Assembly: GCF_012999535.1 (NCBI RefSeq)
Contig: NZ_JABBWV010000006.1
Coordinates: 310,001 to 374,000 of the forward strand
Direction: 5' to 3'
DNA length: 64,000 nt
Origin: Microbispora sp. H11081
GTDB lineage: Bacteria > Actinomycetota > Actinomycetes > Streptosporangiales > Streptosporangiaceae
The notes under the pieces are model-generated. The model was not told where the DNA came from, made no database searches, and worked only from the letters and a program-made list of their open reading frames with translations. The position numbers were made by a program, and so were the translations under genes. This document shows positions 44,462-53,594 of this stretch, in pieces. Within the stretch, counting starts at the first letter, position 1. Every line of letters begins with the position of its first letter.

Positions 44462-47400
44462 GTGAGGCTGCATCGGCTGCGCCTGGTCGCGTTCGGGTCG
44501 TTCCCGGGAACGGAGGAGGTCGACTTCGACGCGCTCGGCGCGGCGGGTCTTTTCCTGATCCACGGGCCGACCGGCGCGGGGAAGACGACCGTGCTCGACG
44601 CCGTCTGCTACGCCCTGTACGGCCGGGTGCCCGGCCAGCGGGAGAGCGCTCGCAGCCTGCGCTGCGACCACGCGCCGCCCGAGCGGGGGCCGTCGGTGAC
44701 GCTGGAGGTGACGATCCGGGGCAGGCGCCTGCGCGTCACCCGTTCCCCCGCCTGGATGCGGCCGAAGCTGAGGGGGTCGGGCCTGGTTGAGGAGAAGGCC
44801 AAGGCCCGGTTGGAGGAGCTGACCGAGCCCGGCGGGCAGTGGATCGTGCGCAGCACCCGCAGCGACGAGGTCGGCGACCTGGTCAACACGCTGACCGGCA
44901 TGACCCTGGCCCAGTTCTGCCAGGTCGCGATGCTGCCGCAGGGCGAGTTCGCGAAATTCCTGCGGGCCGGTGGCGAGGAACGGCGGGAACTGCTCGAACG
45001 GCTCTTCTCCGTGCGGGTGTTCGGCGACGTGGAGCGGTGGCTCGCCGAGCACCGGACGCGCACCGGGCGGGACGCGCAGGAGCTGGGCCAGCGGGTCGAG
45101 TCGGTGCTCGACCGCATGCGCGGCGCGGCCGGCGACGACCTGCCGTTGCCCGAGGACGCCGCGGAGCCGGCCGCCTGGTCGGGACAGGTGCTCGACCTCG
45201 CCCGCGGCGCGCTCGCCGACGCCGTCGCGGCCGCCGCGCGGAGCGGGGAGGCGCTGCTGTCCGCCCGCTCCCGGCTGGAGGAGGGCCGGGCGCTGGCCGA
45301 CCGGCAGCGCAGGCACGCCGGCGCCCTCGCCCGGCGGCAGGAGCTCGACGCGGCGGCGGACGAGCGGTCGGACCTGGATGCGATGCTCGACGAGGCGGCG
45401 CGGGCCGACCGGGTGGCGCCGCTGATCCGGCAGGCCGCCCAGCGGGCGGAGACCGCGGCCAAGGCGCGGCGGGTGGCCGCCGACGCCGCGCTCCGTGCGC
45501 TTCCCGGCCTTACGGCGCCGCGTTCCCTCCCGGGACCGGGCGCGGATCCGGGATCGGGCGTGGACTCGGGCGCGGGCCTGGGATCGGGCGTGGACCTGGG
45601 ATCGGGCGTGGACCTGGGAGAGGTAGCGGGCCCGGATCCCGAGCGGCTGGCGGCGCTGGAGCGGGCGCGGCGCGACGAGATCGCCCGGGTGCGGCAGATC
45701 CTCCCGGAGGAGGCGCGTCTGCGGCAGGTGCGTGACGAGCGCGCGGACGCGGAACGCGCGCTGACCGGGCTGACCGAGGAGGAGGCCGGGCTGACGCGGC
45801 GGCTGGCGGCCCTGCCGGCCGAGCGGCTCGACATCGAGGAACGGCTCGCGCGGGCGCGCGCGGCGGCGGCGAGCCTGCCGCACCTGACCGCCGTGCGGGA
45901 CACCGCGCTGCGGGTGCGGGAGGTCGGCGAGCAGGCCCGCCTGCTGGACGAGGAACTGACGCGGCTCGCCGAGGAGGAGGCGCGGGCGAGGGCCGCGCAG
46001 GCGGAGCTGCCCGCGTCGCTGGCCGGCGCGGAGGAACGGCTCAGGGGCTTGCACGGCATGGCCGCGCGCGTGCCCGCGCTGGAGGCCGCCGCCGGCCTGG
46101 CGCGGGAGCGCCTGGACGCGGCGCGGCTGCGTGACTCACTGGCCGCCGGGCTGGAGGAGGCCGAGCACGACCGGCGCGCGGCCGTCGACCTGGCCCAGGA
46201 ACGCCGGGACCGGCTCCAGGAGGTCCGTCAGGCCAGGATCGACGGCATGGCCGCGGAACTGGCGGCGGGGCTCGTGCCCGGGGAGCCGTGCGCCGTCTGC
46301 GGGTCCGGCGAACACCCGCGCCCCGCGGCGCCGGCGGGACGGGTCGCGACCGCGGACGACGAGCGGGCGGCCCAGGAGGAGTTCGACGCCGCCCAGCTGG
46401 CCCGTGAGGAGGCGGAGGCGGCCGTCGCCGCGCTCTCGTCGCGGCTCGGCGACGCGACGGCGCGCGCCGCGGGCCTGTCCCAGGACGACGCGTCCGCCGC
46501 CGTCGCGGACGCCCGCGAGGAGCTGTCGCGGCTGCGCGAGGCGGAGACGGCGGTCGCGGGGGCAGAGGAGGAGGTCCGGCGGCTCGCGGCGGAGCTGGAG
46601 GCGGCCCGCGACCGCGCCGCCGAGCTGACCGGGCTGCTGACCGAGGCCAGGACCAGGCGGGAGGCCCTGCTCGCGGAGGGCGAGCGGCTCGCCGCCGGAC
46701 TGGAGGGCGACCTCGCGGCGGCGGAGGCGGACCTCGAACGCGCCCGGTCCCTGGCCGCGGCCGAGCGGGAGCTGGCCGTCCGCGCCACCGGGCTCGCGGC
46801 CGAGCTCGAGGAGCTGGGCACGCGGGCCGCGCGCACCGGCGCGGCGATCGCGGAGGCGCGGGCGCACCGGGACGGGCTGGCGGCCGACGAGCGCAGGCTG
46901 GCCGAGGTGATCGATGCCGCCCGCGGCGAGGACGCGTCGCTCGCCGCCCGTCTCGACCGGCTGGAAGAGGAGGCGGACCTGCTCAGGGAGGCCGCCGAGG
47001 CGGCGGCCGAGGCGGCCGCGGCCGACCGCGAGAGCCGGGCGGCGCGGACGGAGGCGGCCGTGGCCGCCGCCGGTGAGGGGTTCGCGAGCGTGGAGCACGC
47101 GGCCGCCGCCGTCCGCGCGCCGGAGGACCGGGAGGCGTTGGCCGAGCGGCTGGGTCACCTGGACGCCGAGCGCGCCACGGTCGAAGGGCTGCTGGCCGAC
47201 CCCGAGCTGGTGGCGGCGGCGGCCCGGCCCGCCGCGGACCTGCCGGAGCTGGAGGCCGGCCACGAGCGGGCCGAGCACGACCACGCCGCCCGCACCTCGG
47301 CTCGGGACCGGGCACAGGGCAGGCTCGGCCAGCTCACCGGGCTCGCCGGCGAACTGGACGCCGCGCTGCGCGCCTATCGGCCCGCCGAGGAACGGCACCG

Positions 47401-47950
47401 CCTGGCGCGCCGGCTCGCCGAGCTGGCGACAGGGACGTCGGGCGACAACCGATGGCACATGCGGCTGTCCGCGTACGTGCTGGGGGAGCGGCTCCGCCAG
47501 GTCGTGGACGCGGCGAACGAGCGCCTCGACCACATGTCGGGTGGTCGCTACCTGCTGCGGCACGACATGAGCCGGTCCGCGGGCGACCGGGGCCGGTCGG
47601 GCGGCGGGCTGGGCCTGCGCGTGCTCGACGCCTGGACCGGCGTGGAACGCGACCCCGCCACGCTGTCCGGCGGCGAGAGCTTCGTCACCTCGCTCGCCCT
47701 GGCGCTGGGCCTGGCCGACGTGGTCACGGCGGAGGCGGGCGGCGCGGAGATCGGCAGCCTGTTCGTGGACGAGGGCTTCGGCACGCTCGACGACGAGACG
47801 CTCGACGACGTGCTCGACATCCTCGACGGCCTGCGGGAGGGAGGCCGCGCCGTCGGCGTCGTCAGCCACGTCGCCGAACTGCGGGTGCGCATCCCCGCGC
47901 AGCTCCGCGTGATCAAGGGCAGGTCCGGCTCGGCCCTGTCGCAGCGCTGA
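44462..47950 (+). CDS. sbcC: nuclease SbcCD subunit C (SMC-like ATPase)
   Basis: A 1162-residue Rad50-like ATPase. N-terminal Walker A GPTGAGKTT with FGSFPG just before it, then LPQGEFAKFLRA. Long Ala/Glu/Arg coiled coils flank the zinc hook CAVCGSGEHP (about residues 610-613). The C-terminal part has signature LSGGESFVTSLALALGLAD and Walker B LFVDEGFGTLDD. GTG 44462 has GGAGG upstream. An 18-bp minisatellite at about 45545-45616 inserts a Gly/Ser/Val/Asp repeat into the first coiled-coil arm (about residues 361-385), so the arms are probably interrupted there. Confidence 0.95.
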   Translation: MRLHRLRLVAFGSFPGTEEVDFDALGAAGLFLIHGPTGAGKTTVLDAVCYALYGRVPGQRESARSLRCDHAPPERGPSVTLEVTIRGRRLRVTRSPAWMRPKLRGSGLVEEKAKARLEELTEPGGQWIVRSTRSDEVGDLVNTLTGMTLAQFCQVAMLPQGEFAKFLRAGGEERRELLERLFSVRVFGDVERWLAEHRTRTGRDAQELGQRVESVLDRMRGAAGDDLPLPEDAAEPAAWSGQVLDLARGALADAVAAAARSGEALLSARSRLEEGRALADRQRRHAGALARRQELDAAADERSDLDAMLDEAARADRVAPLIRQAAQRAETAAKARRVAADAALRALPGLTAPRSLPGPGADPGSGVDSGAGLGSGVDLGSGVDLGEVAGPDPERLAALERARRDEIARVRQILPEEARLRQVRDERADAERALTGLTEEEAGLTRRLAALPAERLDIEERLARARAAAASLPHLTAVRDTALRVREVGEQARLLDEELTRLAEEEARARAAQAELPASLAGAEERLRGLHGMAARVPALEAAAGLARERLDAARLRDSLAAGLEEAEHDRRAAVDLAQERRDRLQEVRQARIDGMAAELAAGLVPGEPCAVCGSGEHPRPAAPAGRVATADDERAAQEEFDAAQLAREEAEAAVAALSSRLGDATARAAGLSQDDASAAVADAREELSRLREAETAVAGAEEEVRRLAAELEAARDRAAELTGLLTEARTRREALLAEGERLAAGLEGDLAAAEADLERARSLAAAERELAVRATGLAAELEELGTRAARTGAAIAEARAHRDGLAADERRLAEVIDAARGEDASLAARLDRLEEEADLLREAAEAAAEAAAADRESRAARTEAAVAAAGEGFASVEHAAAAVRAPEDREALAERLGHLDAERATVEGLLADPELVAAAARPAADLPELEAGHERAEHDHAARTSARDRAQGRLGQLTGLAGELDAALRAYRPAEERHRLARRLAELATGTSGDNRWHMRLSAYVLGERLRQVVDAANERLDHMSGGRYLLRHDMSRSAGDRGRSGGGLGLRVLDAWTGVERDPATLSGGESFVTSLALALGLADVVTAEAGGAEIGSLFVDEGFGTLDDETLDDVLDILDGLREGGRAVGVVSHVAELRVRIPAQLRVIKGRSGSALSQR
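45545..45616 (+). repeat. 18-bp coding minisatellite inside sbcC
   Basis: Units related to GGATCGGGCGTGGACCTG occur at 45551 (last bases diverged), 45581 and 45599, with a 12-bp partial unit between the first two. They encode GSGVDL-type six-residue repeats in the proximal coiled-coil arm, where helical sequence would be expected. Confidence 0.85.
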
Positions 47951-48108
47951 CGCTCTTGGTCGGTCGTGGCGAGAGAGGTCACGGGCAAGGCAAGGTCAAG
48001 CGCTCTGCAACCGTGCGGTCCTATCAACGGCTTGTGAGGCCGCGGAGCCCACCACGAGGGCTTCGCCTGACCGGCCGAGCGGCACAGCCGCCGATGAGAG
48101 GAAGCGTC

Positions 48109-48555
48109 ATGAAGAGCATCCGCAGGAGCACCGTCATGGTCGTCACCGTGGGCGCCCTCGCCCTAGGCCTGGCGCTTCCGGCCGGGACGGCCAACGCGTC
48201 CGCCTACAAAACGTTCACCTGGAAGAAGGGCTCGACCGCGGGCGACTGCACCATGTACAGCGGCGGCGCCGACTGGACGGCCCCGACATGGACTCTCTAT
48301 CCGGACGGCACGGCCCGGTTCGACGCCACGCTCACCAGTCTGTCGGGTGACGACGCCTGGCTGATGTGGGCGCATCTCAAGGACGGGAACGGCGCGCTGC
48401 TCGCCGACATACGCATACCCGGCAGCACCAGCACCAAGTTCGTCAAGAACCTGCCTCTCGCCTGGCCGCGGAAGTATCGATGGCTGGCCGAGGGCCGGTT
48501 CGACCCCAGCTTGTATCCCCTGATCAAGCGCATGTCGCTGAGCAAGCACTGCTGA
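48109..48555 (+). CDS. small secreted protein (DUF6294-like?)
   Basis: A 148-residue protein with signal peptide MKSIRRSTVMVVTVGALALG, processed at ANASA. The mature part of about 115 residues is beta-rich (YKTFTWKKGSTAGDCTM, TWTLYPDGTARFDATL, WAHLKDGNGALLADI) with two Cys (GDCTM and the C-terminal KHC). I recall the FTWKKG...GDCTM start from small actinobacterial secreted proteins grouped as DUF6294, but that is uncertain. ATG 48109 has AGAGGAAG upstream; ATG 48094 is less likely. It converges with the next gene, leaving seven bases between stops. Confidence 0.78.
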   Translation: MKSIRRSTVMVVTVGALALGLALPAGTANASAYKTFTWKKGSTAGDCTMYSGGADWTAPTWTLYPDGTARFDATLTSLSGDDAWLMWAHLKDGNGALLADIRIPGSTSTKFVKNLPLAWPRKYRWLAEGRFDPSLYPLIKRMSLSKHC

Positions 48556-48562
48556 GAACGTC

Positions 48563-49105
48563 CTAGGGAGCGGGCTCGCCCGCCGGCGTGGTGAGCGCGG
48601 CCAGGGCCCGCAGCGCAGCCGCAGGATCGTCGGCGAAGAACCGCAGCCGCCGGACGGCCGTCGCCGGGCGTACGGCCTGCCAGGGACGGCGCGGAAGGGA
48701 CACCTCGATCGGTTCCCGCAGGTCGACCACGAGGTTGGTCTGGGACGAGACCGCGATGACGAGCTCGCCGTCCGAGAGGCGCAGGAGCCTCCTCTCGTCG
48801 TAGCGGCGGTCGATCCGCGCCGACACGACGAGATCCGCCGGGACGTCCAGGCTGAACATGCGGCCGTACCGCAGGCGCAGCGCGTCCGGCCCGATGGTGT
48901 GCGGCCGGCGGGCGCAGCCCACCATGAGGCCGAGCACGCCGAGGACCGACGCCGCGTCGAGAGCCAGGATCACCAGACGCGGCACGTCGGGCAGCCCGAA
49001 TCTGCGCAGCAGCAGGTCCATGGCCACGGTCTCCAGGACCAGCACGGACAGCAGCACCGCCATCGTCGGCGTCTGCTCCCGGCTGTAGCCGGCGGCGTGC
49101 CTCAC
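48563..49105 (-). CDS. membrane protein with PH-like cytoplasmic domain, coupled to a MerR regulator
   Basis: About 180 residues. Two hydrophobic segments (AVLLSVLVLETVAMDLLL and LVILALDAASVLGVLGLMVG) are followed by a beta-rich soluble domain (IGPDALRLRYGRMFSLDVPADLV, VSARIDRRYDERRLLRLSDG) typical of bacterial PH-like domains. GTG 49105 overlaps the stop of the MerR gene (GTGA), so it is translated with the regulator and is likely its sensor, target or immunity-type partner. No function is known. Confidence 0.7.
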   Translation of the reverse strand: MRHAAGYSREQTPTMAVLLSVLVLETVAMDLLLRRFGLPDVPRLVILALDAASVLGVLGLMVGCARRPHTIGPDALRLRYGRMFSLDVPADLVVSARIDRRYDERRLLRLSDGELVIAVSSQTNLVVDLREPIEVSLPRRPWQAVRPATAVRRLRFFADDPAAALRALAALTTPAGEPAP

Positions 49106-49857
49106 GACGCCCCGTCCGCGAGCAGCGCCATGGCCTGCCGTGCGACCTCGGCCTGCGCGGGGGACAGATCGGCGAGGAACGCCCGGGCGAACGGGTCGTC
49201 GTCGGCGGGCATCGCGGAGGCCAGCGAGGCGGCGAGCTCGGGAGGCAGGTGCGCGGCCAGGTCGGCGGCGAGTGCGCCGACACGGGGATCGGCGGGATCG
49301 GCGCCGTCCAGCTCCGCCAGCCTCCGGTGCAACTCCTCGGCGCGGGCGACCGCCTCCGGTGTGGTCATGGGCCGCATCAGCTCCAGCAAGCGATCCCGGT
49401 CCTCCGGCTCGGCCGCCGCGTCGAGGAGGGCGAGTAACTCGGTCTCCGCAGCCGCGAACGGCGAGTCGCGCACGGGTTCGAGGCACCGCAGGAAGCCGGC
49501 CATCTCCGGCGAGACGGCGTCGTCCGGCGACGGCGACTCCTCGCTCAGCAGCGCGGCGAGCCGCTCGCGCCTGGCTCTGATCACCGCCTCCTGCCGGGCG
49601 AGGTCGGCGTCCAGCTCCAGCAGGATCTCCCGCAGTTCCCGGGCGCAGTCGCCGGCCAGCACGTCGCGCACCTCGTCCAGCGACAGGCCCAGCTCGGTCA
49701 GCCTGCGGGCCCGGGCGAGGCGGAGCGCGTCGCGCAGGCCGTACTCGCGGTAGCCGTTGACCCGCCTCGGCGGCTCGGGCAGCACGCCCTGGTGGTGGTA
49801 GTGCCGCACGGTACGGGTGGACACCCCGGCCAGCGCGGCGAGTTCTCCGATCCGCAT
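49102..49857 (-). CDS. MerR-family transcriptional regulator
   Basis: A 251-residue regulator. The winged helix-turn-helix MRIGELAALAGVSTRTVRHY is at residues 1-20, followed by HHQGVLPEPPRRVNGYREYG and the dimerisation helix to about residue 105. Residues about 110-251 form a longer effector domain, rich in Ala/Glu/Leu helices, of a size that fits TipAS-like or antibiotic-binding domains, though no family was recognised. Its own promoter region holds the dyad TTGACGTAGCGGCAAGGTCAA, the type of site MerR proteins bind between -35 and -10, so it is probably autoregulated. The downstream membrane gene is coupled. Confidence 0.9.
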   Translation of the reverse strand: MRIGELAALAGVSTRTVRHYHHQGVLPEPPRRVNGYREYGLRDALRLARARRLTELGLSLDEVRDVLAGDCARELREILLELDADLARQEAVIRARRERLAALLSEESPSPDDAVSPEMAGFLRCLEPVRDSPFAAAETELLALLDAAAEPEDRDRLLELMRPMTTPEAVARAEELHRRLAELDGADPADPRVGALAADLAAHLPPELAASLASAMPADDDPFARAFLADLSPAQAEVARQAMALLADGAS

Positions 49858-49873
49858 GCCCCAATTGAAGACA

Positions 49874-49894
49874 TTGACGTAGCGGCAAGGTCAA
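49874..49894. promoter_or_regulatory. MerR-type operator
   Basis: TTGAC-N11-GTCAA (on the minus strand TTGACCTTGCCGCTACGTCAA) lies 16 bases upstream of the MerR start codon. The CTTG/CTACGTCAA form is common upstream of self-regulated actinobacterial MerR genes. The left arm doubles as the TTGAC of a -35 element. Confidence 0.65.
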
Positions 49895-49898
49895 CAGC

Positions 49899-50639
49899 TC
49901 ACCCGGGCAGCCATCGGGCGATGAGCAGATAGCCGCCGTAGACGAGCGAGGCGACGGAGACGAGCAGGAAAAGCAGCACCCAGAAGGTGCCCGGCACCCG
50001 GGTCAGCCGGGCGAGCTGGTCGGCGTCGGAGTCGGGGGCGCGGCCATGCCGCCGCTTGCTCCGCAGTTCGAGGATCGGCCGTACGCCGCCGAGCAGCAGG
50101 AACCACGCGGCGGCGTACGCGCAGGCCGACTGGACGTTCGGCGGCGCGAACCACGACAGCGCGAAGACCGCGCCGCCCACGGCGAGCAGCGAGAGCGCGC
50201 CGAAGAAGTTCCTGATCATGAGCAGCATGCACACGAGCAGCGCGAGCACGGCCCACAGCAGCATCGTGATCCGCCCGTCGGCGACCAGCCAGGCCGCCCC
50301 GAGCCCGATCAGGGAGGGCGCGACGTACCCCGCCGCGGCCGTGGCGATCATGCCGGGCCCGGTGGGCCTGCCTCTGGTGAGCGTCACGCCCGAAGTGTCC
50401 GAGTGAAGGCGGATGCCCCGCAGCTTGCGCCGGGTCAGCACCGCGACCAGCGCGTGCCCGCCCTCGTGCGCGATCGTGATCAGCCCGCGTGAGATGTGCC
50501 ACGACTGGGGGTAGGCGACGACGCCGAGGGCGGCGAATCCGGACAGGACGGCCAGCCAGAGGGGAGGCGCGATCTGTACGGCGGTCAGGTGGTTCCACAG
50601 GGCCTTCAGGGGGGTCACCCCCGGAATCGTACGGCGCAC
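49899..50639 (-). CDS. M50-like membrane metalloprotease
   Basis: A 246-residue membrane protein with about six hydrophobic segments. GLITIAHEGGHALVAVLTRR carries the zinc motif HEGGH (about residues 58-62). The second M50 motif, an Asp in a later helix, is not clear; NFFGALSLLAVGG is the nearest candidate. It belongs to the M50B-like family seen in many actinobacteria and may act in intramembrane proteolysis, or may only bind metal. GTG 50639 was used; GTG 50618 would remove seven residues. It is divergent from corA. Confidence 0.8.
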   Translation of the reverse strand: MRRTIPGVTPLKALWNHLTAVQIAPPLWLAVLSGFAALGVVAYPQSWHISRGLITIAHEGGHALVAVLTRRKLRGIRLHSDTSGVTLTRGRPTGPGMIATAAAGYVAPSLIGLGAAWLVADGRITMLLWAVLALLVCMLLMIRNFFGALSLLAVGGAVFALSWFAPPNVQSACAYAAAWFLLLGGVRPILELRSKRRHGRAPDSDADQLARLTRVPGTFWVLLFLLVSVASLVYGGYLLIARWLPG

Positions 50640-50707
50640 GCCCCCTGGCCGCGGACGCGCCGGGCGGCTGAGGCCGGCGACCTTACGAGGACGGTTACCT
50701 TCTAGAT

Positions 50708-51844
50708 GTGGCTGAGCGGCGTATGCGTGGACTGCGTGGATTGAGTGGGCTGATGAGGGCGAAACCGGAGCAGGCTCCCGAGCACTCGATGGATCCGCGT
50801 GCGGACGAGGAGGAGCCGTTCCGGCAGAGTGTGATCGACAACGCCGTGTACGTGGACGGCGAGCGCGTGGACTCGCCGCTCTCGCTGGGCGGCGCCATCG
50901 CCGCGCTGCGCTCGCGGCCGGGCGCGATGGCGTGGATCGGCCTGTACCGGCCGGAGGAGGCCGAGCTCATCAAGGCGGCCGAGGAGTTCGGCCTGCACGA
51001 GCTCGCCATCGAGGACGCCATCGTCGCCCACCAGCGGCCCAAGGCCGACCGGTACGGCGACACGCTGTTCGTGGTGCTGCGGGCCGCCCAGTATCTCGAC
51101 CAGCCGGAGAAGGTGGCGTTCGGCGAGCTGCACGTGTTCGTCGGCCCCGACTTCGTGCTGACCGTACGGCACAGCGAGGCGCCCGACCTGTCCAAGGTGC
51201 GCCGGCGCATGGAGTCGGACCCCGACCTGCTCCGCCAGGGGCCGCAGGCCGTGCTGTACGCGATCCTCGACGCGGTCGTGGACGGCTACGCGCCGGTGGT
51301 CGCCGGGCTGCAGAACGACATCGACGAGATCGAGGTGCAGGTCTTCGGCGGGGACCCGGCCGCGCCCCGGCGCATCTACGCGCTGTCCCGCGAGGTCATC
51401 GAGTTCCAGCGGGCCACCAGCCCGCTCGTCCCGATGCTCGACGGCTTCATCGCGGGCTCGCCGAAGTACGGCGTGAACGAGGAGCTGCAGCGCTATCTGC
51501 GCGACGTGTCCGACCACGCCATCACGGTCACCGAGCGCGTGGCGGGCTTCCGGCAGATGCTGCAGGACATCCTCGTCGTCAACTCGACACTCGTCAGCCA
51601 GCAGCAGAACGAGGAGATGACCAAGCTCACGGCCGCGAGCATCGCCCAGGGCGACGAGGTCAAGAAGATCTCCGCCTGGGCGGCCATCCTCTTCGCCCCG
51701 ACGCTGGTCGGCACGATCTACGGCATGAACTTCGACCACATGCCCGAGCTGCACTGGGTGCTCGGCTACCCCATAGCGATCATGCTCATGGGCGTCGTCT
51801 GTCTCACGCTCTATCTGGTCTTCAAACGCCGCGACTGGCTCTGA
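50708..51844 (+). CDS. corA: CorA-family Mg2+/Co2+ transporter
   Basis: A 378-residue pentameric divalent-cation channel. The N-terminal alpha/beta domain includes LAIEDAIVAHQRPKADRYGD and LHVFVGPDFVLTVRH. A long stalk helix follows, then two C-terminal membrane helices with the pore signature YGMNF between them (about residues 338-342) and the terminal KRRDWL. GTG 50708 lies six bases after TACCTT (50696-50701), a leaderless-type start. A perfect hairpin follows the stop. Confidence 0.93.
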   Translation: MAERRMRGLRGLSGLMRAKPEQAPEHSMDPRADEEEPFRQSVIDNAVYVDGERVDSPLSLGGAIAALRSRPGAMAWIGLYRPEEAELIKAAEEFGLHELAIEDAIVAHQRPKADRYGDTLFVVLRAAQYLDQPEKVAFGELHVFVGPDFVLTVRHSEAPDLSKVRRRMESDPDLLRQGPQAVLYAILDAVVDGYAPVVAGLQNDIDEIEVQVFGGDPAAPRRIYALSREVIEFQRATSPLVPMLDGFIAGSPKYGVNEELQRYLRDVSDHAITVTERVAGFRQMLQDILVVNSTLVSQQQNEEMTKLTAASIAQGDEVKKISAWAAILFAPTLVGTIYGMNFDHMPELHWVLGYPIAIMLMGVVCLTLYLVFKRRDWL

Positions 51845-51880
51845 CGCCCGCGCGGCCGCCGCCCTCGGGCCGGGGTATGG

Positions 51881-51915
51881 GCCGGCCCGGGACGTGGGGC
51901 GCGTCCCGGGCCGGC
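51881..51915 (+). terminator. hairpin terminator after corA
   Basis: A perfect 13-bp stem, GCCGGCCCGGGAC (51881-51893) with GTCCCGGGCCGGC (51903-51915) and a nine-base loop, 37 bases after the corA stop. The remaining gap to 52080 shows no gene. Confidence 0.8.
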
Positions 51916-52080
51916 TCAGTGATCCTCATGGGTGGTGTCCGACAGATCATGGCCCTGCCGGGCGTGGACCCCGCCTCGCCGCGTCGTCGTCGCCCATGGC
52001 CGCGCCATGGCCGCTCCTCCGCCTCGCGAGGCGTGCATCAGGATCCACGCTCGCGACCGGCAGCATCCGTCGGACTCTCC

Positions 52081-53391
52081 CTAGCGCTTCACGCGCACCC
52101 AGTCGGTCCCGCTGGAGGACGGACGGGCCTCACCGTTGCCGGCGAAGACGACCTTCCAGTAGCCGGACGCCGACGCCGTGGTCTTGCCCCAGAGCTTGCC
52201 GGAGCCGTTCGTCCACAGCGTCTTGACGTAGTGCCAGGAGCCGCCCGGCTTCTTGAACCAGACGGTCACCTTCTGGTGGCCGTACCCCTCCCAGCCGTGG
52301 TCCCAGACCTGCAGCTGGCCGGTGAAGGTGAGGTACTTGCGGTACTTCACCGGCTCGGGGGAGGCGTTGAACTGGACCACGCGGGTGCCCGCCCGGGGCA
52401 CGCTGACCGTCACGTAGTCGGTCGCGCTCGCGGTGTACGCCGCGCCGCCTGTTCCCTCGAACTGCGCCCGCCAGGTGCCGGAGACCTCGGCCGTGACGTC
52501 CACGGCGAACCGGCCGTGGGAGTCGGTCCTGTCGGTGGTGACGTACTGCCAGCTGTAGCCGCCGGCCGGCTTGAAGAGGATCTTCACGCCGCGTCCGGGG
52601 TAGCCGCTCCAGCCGGCGAAGCCGGAGATCTCCAGCCGGCCGCGCAGGCGCAGGGTGTCACCGACGTCGACGGGCTCGGGGGAGGCGTCGAACCCGGTGA
52701 TGCGGGTGCGGCTGACCGCGGCCTTGACGTCGACCCGGTCGCTGTCGCTGGTCGCGGGCTCGGCGTCGGTCGCGCCGGCGAACTCGGCCCGCCACCAGCC
52801 GGTCCTGTCGGCCTTCTGGTAGACGGAGAACCGGCCGCGCCGGTCGGTCGTGACCGAGCCGACCCGGCTGTAGGAGCCGCCGACCGGCTTGAAGGCGATG
52901 TCCACCCGCTGGCCGTCGTAGGCCTGCGGGCCGTCGCCGTCACGGAAGGTCAGCGCGCCGGTCAGCTTGATCCGGTCGCCGCGGTCGACGACGTCGGGCG
53001 CGGCGTCGAAGTCGAGGTCGGTGGTCCAGTGGACCTGGAACTCCTTGCTCGCGGTGCCGCCGCCGGCCCGCACCTGCAGCTTCCAGACGCCCGGCTCGTC
53101 GTCGAAGGTGAAGCCGTACTTCGCCGAGTAGACGCCGTAGCCCGCGGGGGTGGGGCGGAGCAGGACGACGCGGCCGTCACGGTCGACGAGCCTCGCCGCG
53201 CCCCTGTCGGACGCCTTGTAGGTGAAGGTCGCCGTCGTGCCGGAACCGGCGGAGACGACCACGGGACTGGGGGAGACGGTCAGGGCGCTCGGACCCGCTG
53301 CCGTCGCCGCGCCCGCTGCGGCCGGGAGCGCGACGAGGACCGCGCCTCCCATGACCACTGCCGCGATCGCGGCTTGAATGCGTTTCAACAT
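52081..53391 (-). CDS. secreted protein with three Ig-like repeat modules
   Basis: A 436-residue exported protein. A signal peptide (RIQAAIAAVVMGGAVLVALP to AGA) is followed by a beta domain of about 110 residues with FTYKASDRGAARLVDRDGR. Three tandem modules of about 100 residues follow, each opening F-(D/N)-A-(S/A)-P-(E/D)-x-V and carrying a W/GY segment, a VxIxFKPxGG-type strand and GRF/GKL. They look like Ig-fold or carboxypeptidase-regulatory-type repeats that act in adhesion or as spacers. No enzyme motif is seen. ATG 53391 is placed just before the signal peptide. Confidence 0.82.
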   Translation of the reverse strand: MLKRIQAAIAAVVMGGAVLVALPAAAGAATAAGPSALTVSPSPVVVSAGSGTTATFTYKASDRGAARLVDRDGRVVLLRPTPAGYGVYSAKYGFTFDDEPGVWKLQVRAGGGTASKEFQVHWTTDLDFDAAPDVVDRGDRIKLTGALTFRDGDGPQAYDGQRVDIAFKPVGGSYSRVGSVTTDRRGRFSVYQKADRTGWWRAEFAGATDAEPATSDSDRVDVKAAVSRTRITGFDASPEPVDVGDTLRLRGRLEISGFAGWSGYPGRGVKILFKPAGGYSWQYVTTDRTDSHGRFAVDVTAEVSGTWRAQFEGTGGAAYTASATDYVTVSVPRAGTRVVQFNASPEPVKYRKYLTFTGQLQVWDHGWEGYGHQKVTVWFKKPGGSWHYVKTLWTNGSGKLWGKTTASASGYWKVVFAGNGEARPSSSGTDWVRVKR

Positions 53392-53594
53392 TCCGGTGAA
53401 CCATCCTTCCGGTGGTTGAACGCGGCCTGAGGGTGCCACGTCATTCATAACGAGTAGACGGGTGAATGGCCCCGAGGGTTTAACGCACTGACCTATCGTC
53501 ATCGATTTGTGTCAAACGAAGTGATCCATAACGGTCATGCGCGGAGTTGTCGCTGTGCGGGACGGAGCGTGCATCGTGCGACATAATCGGCCGT

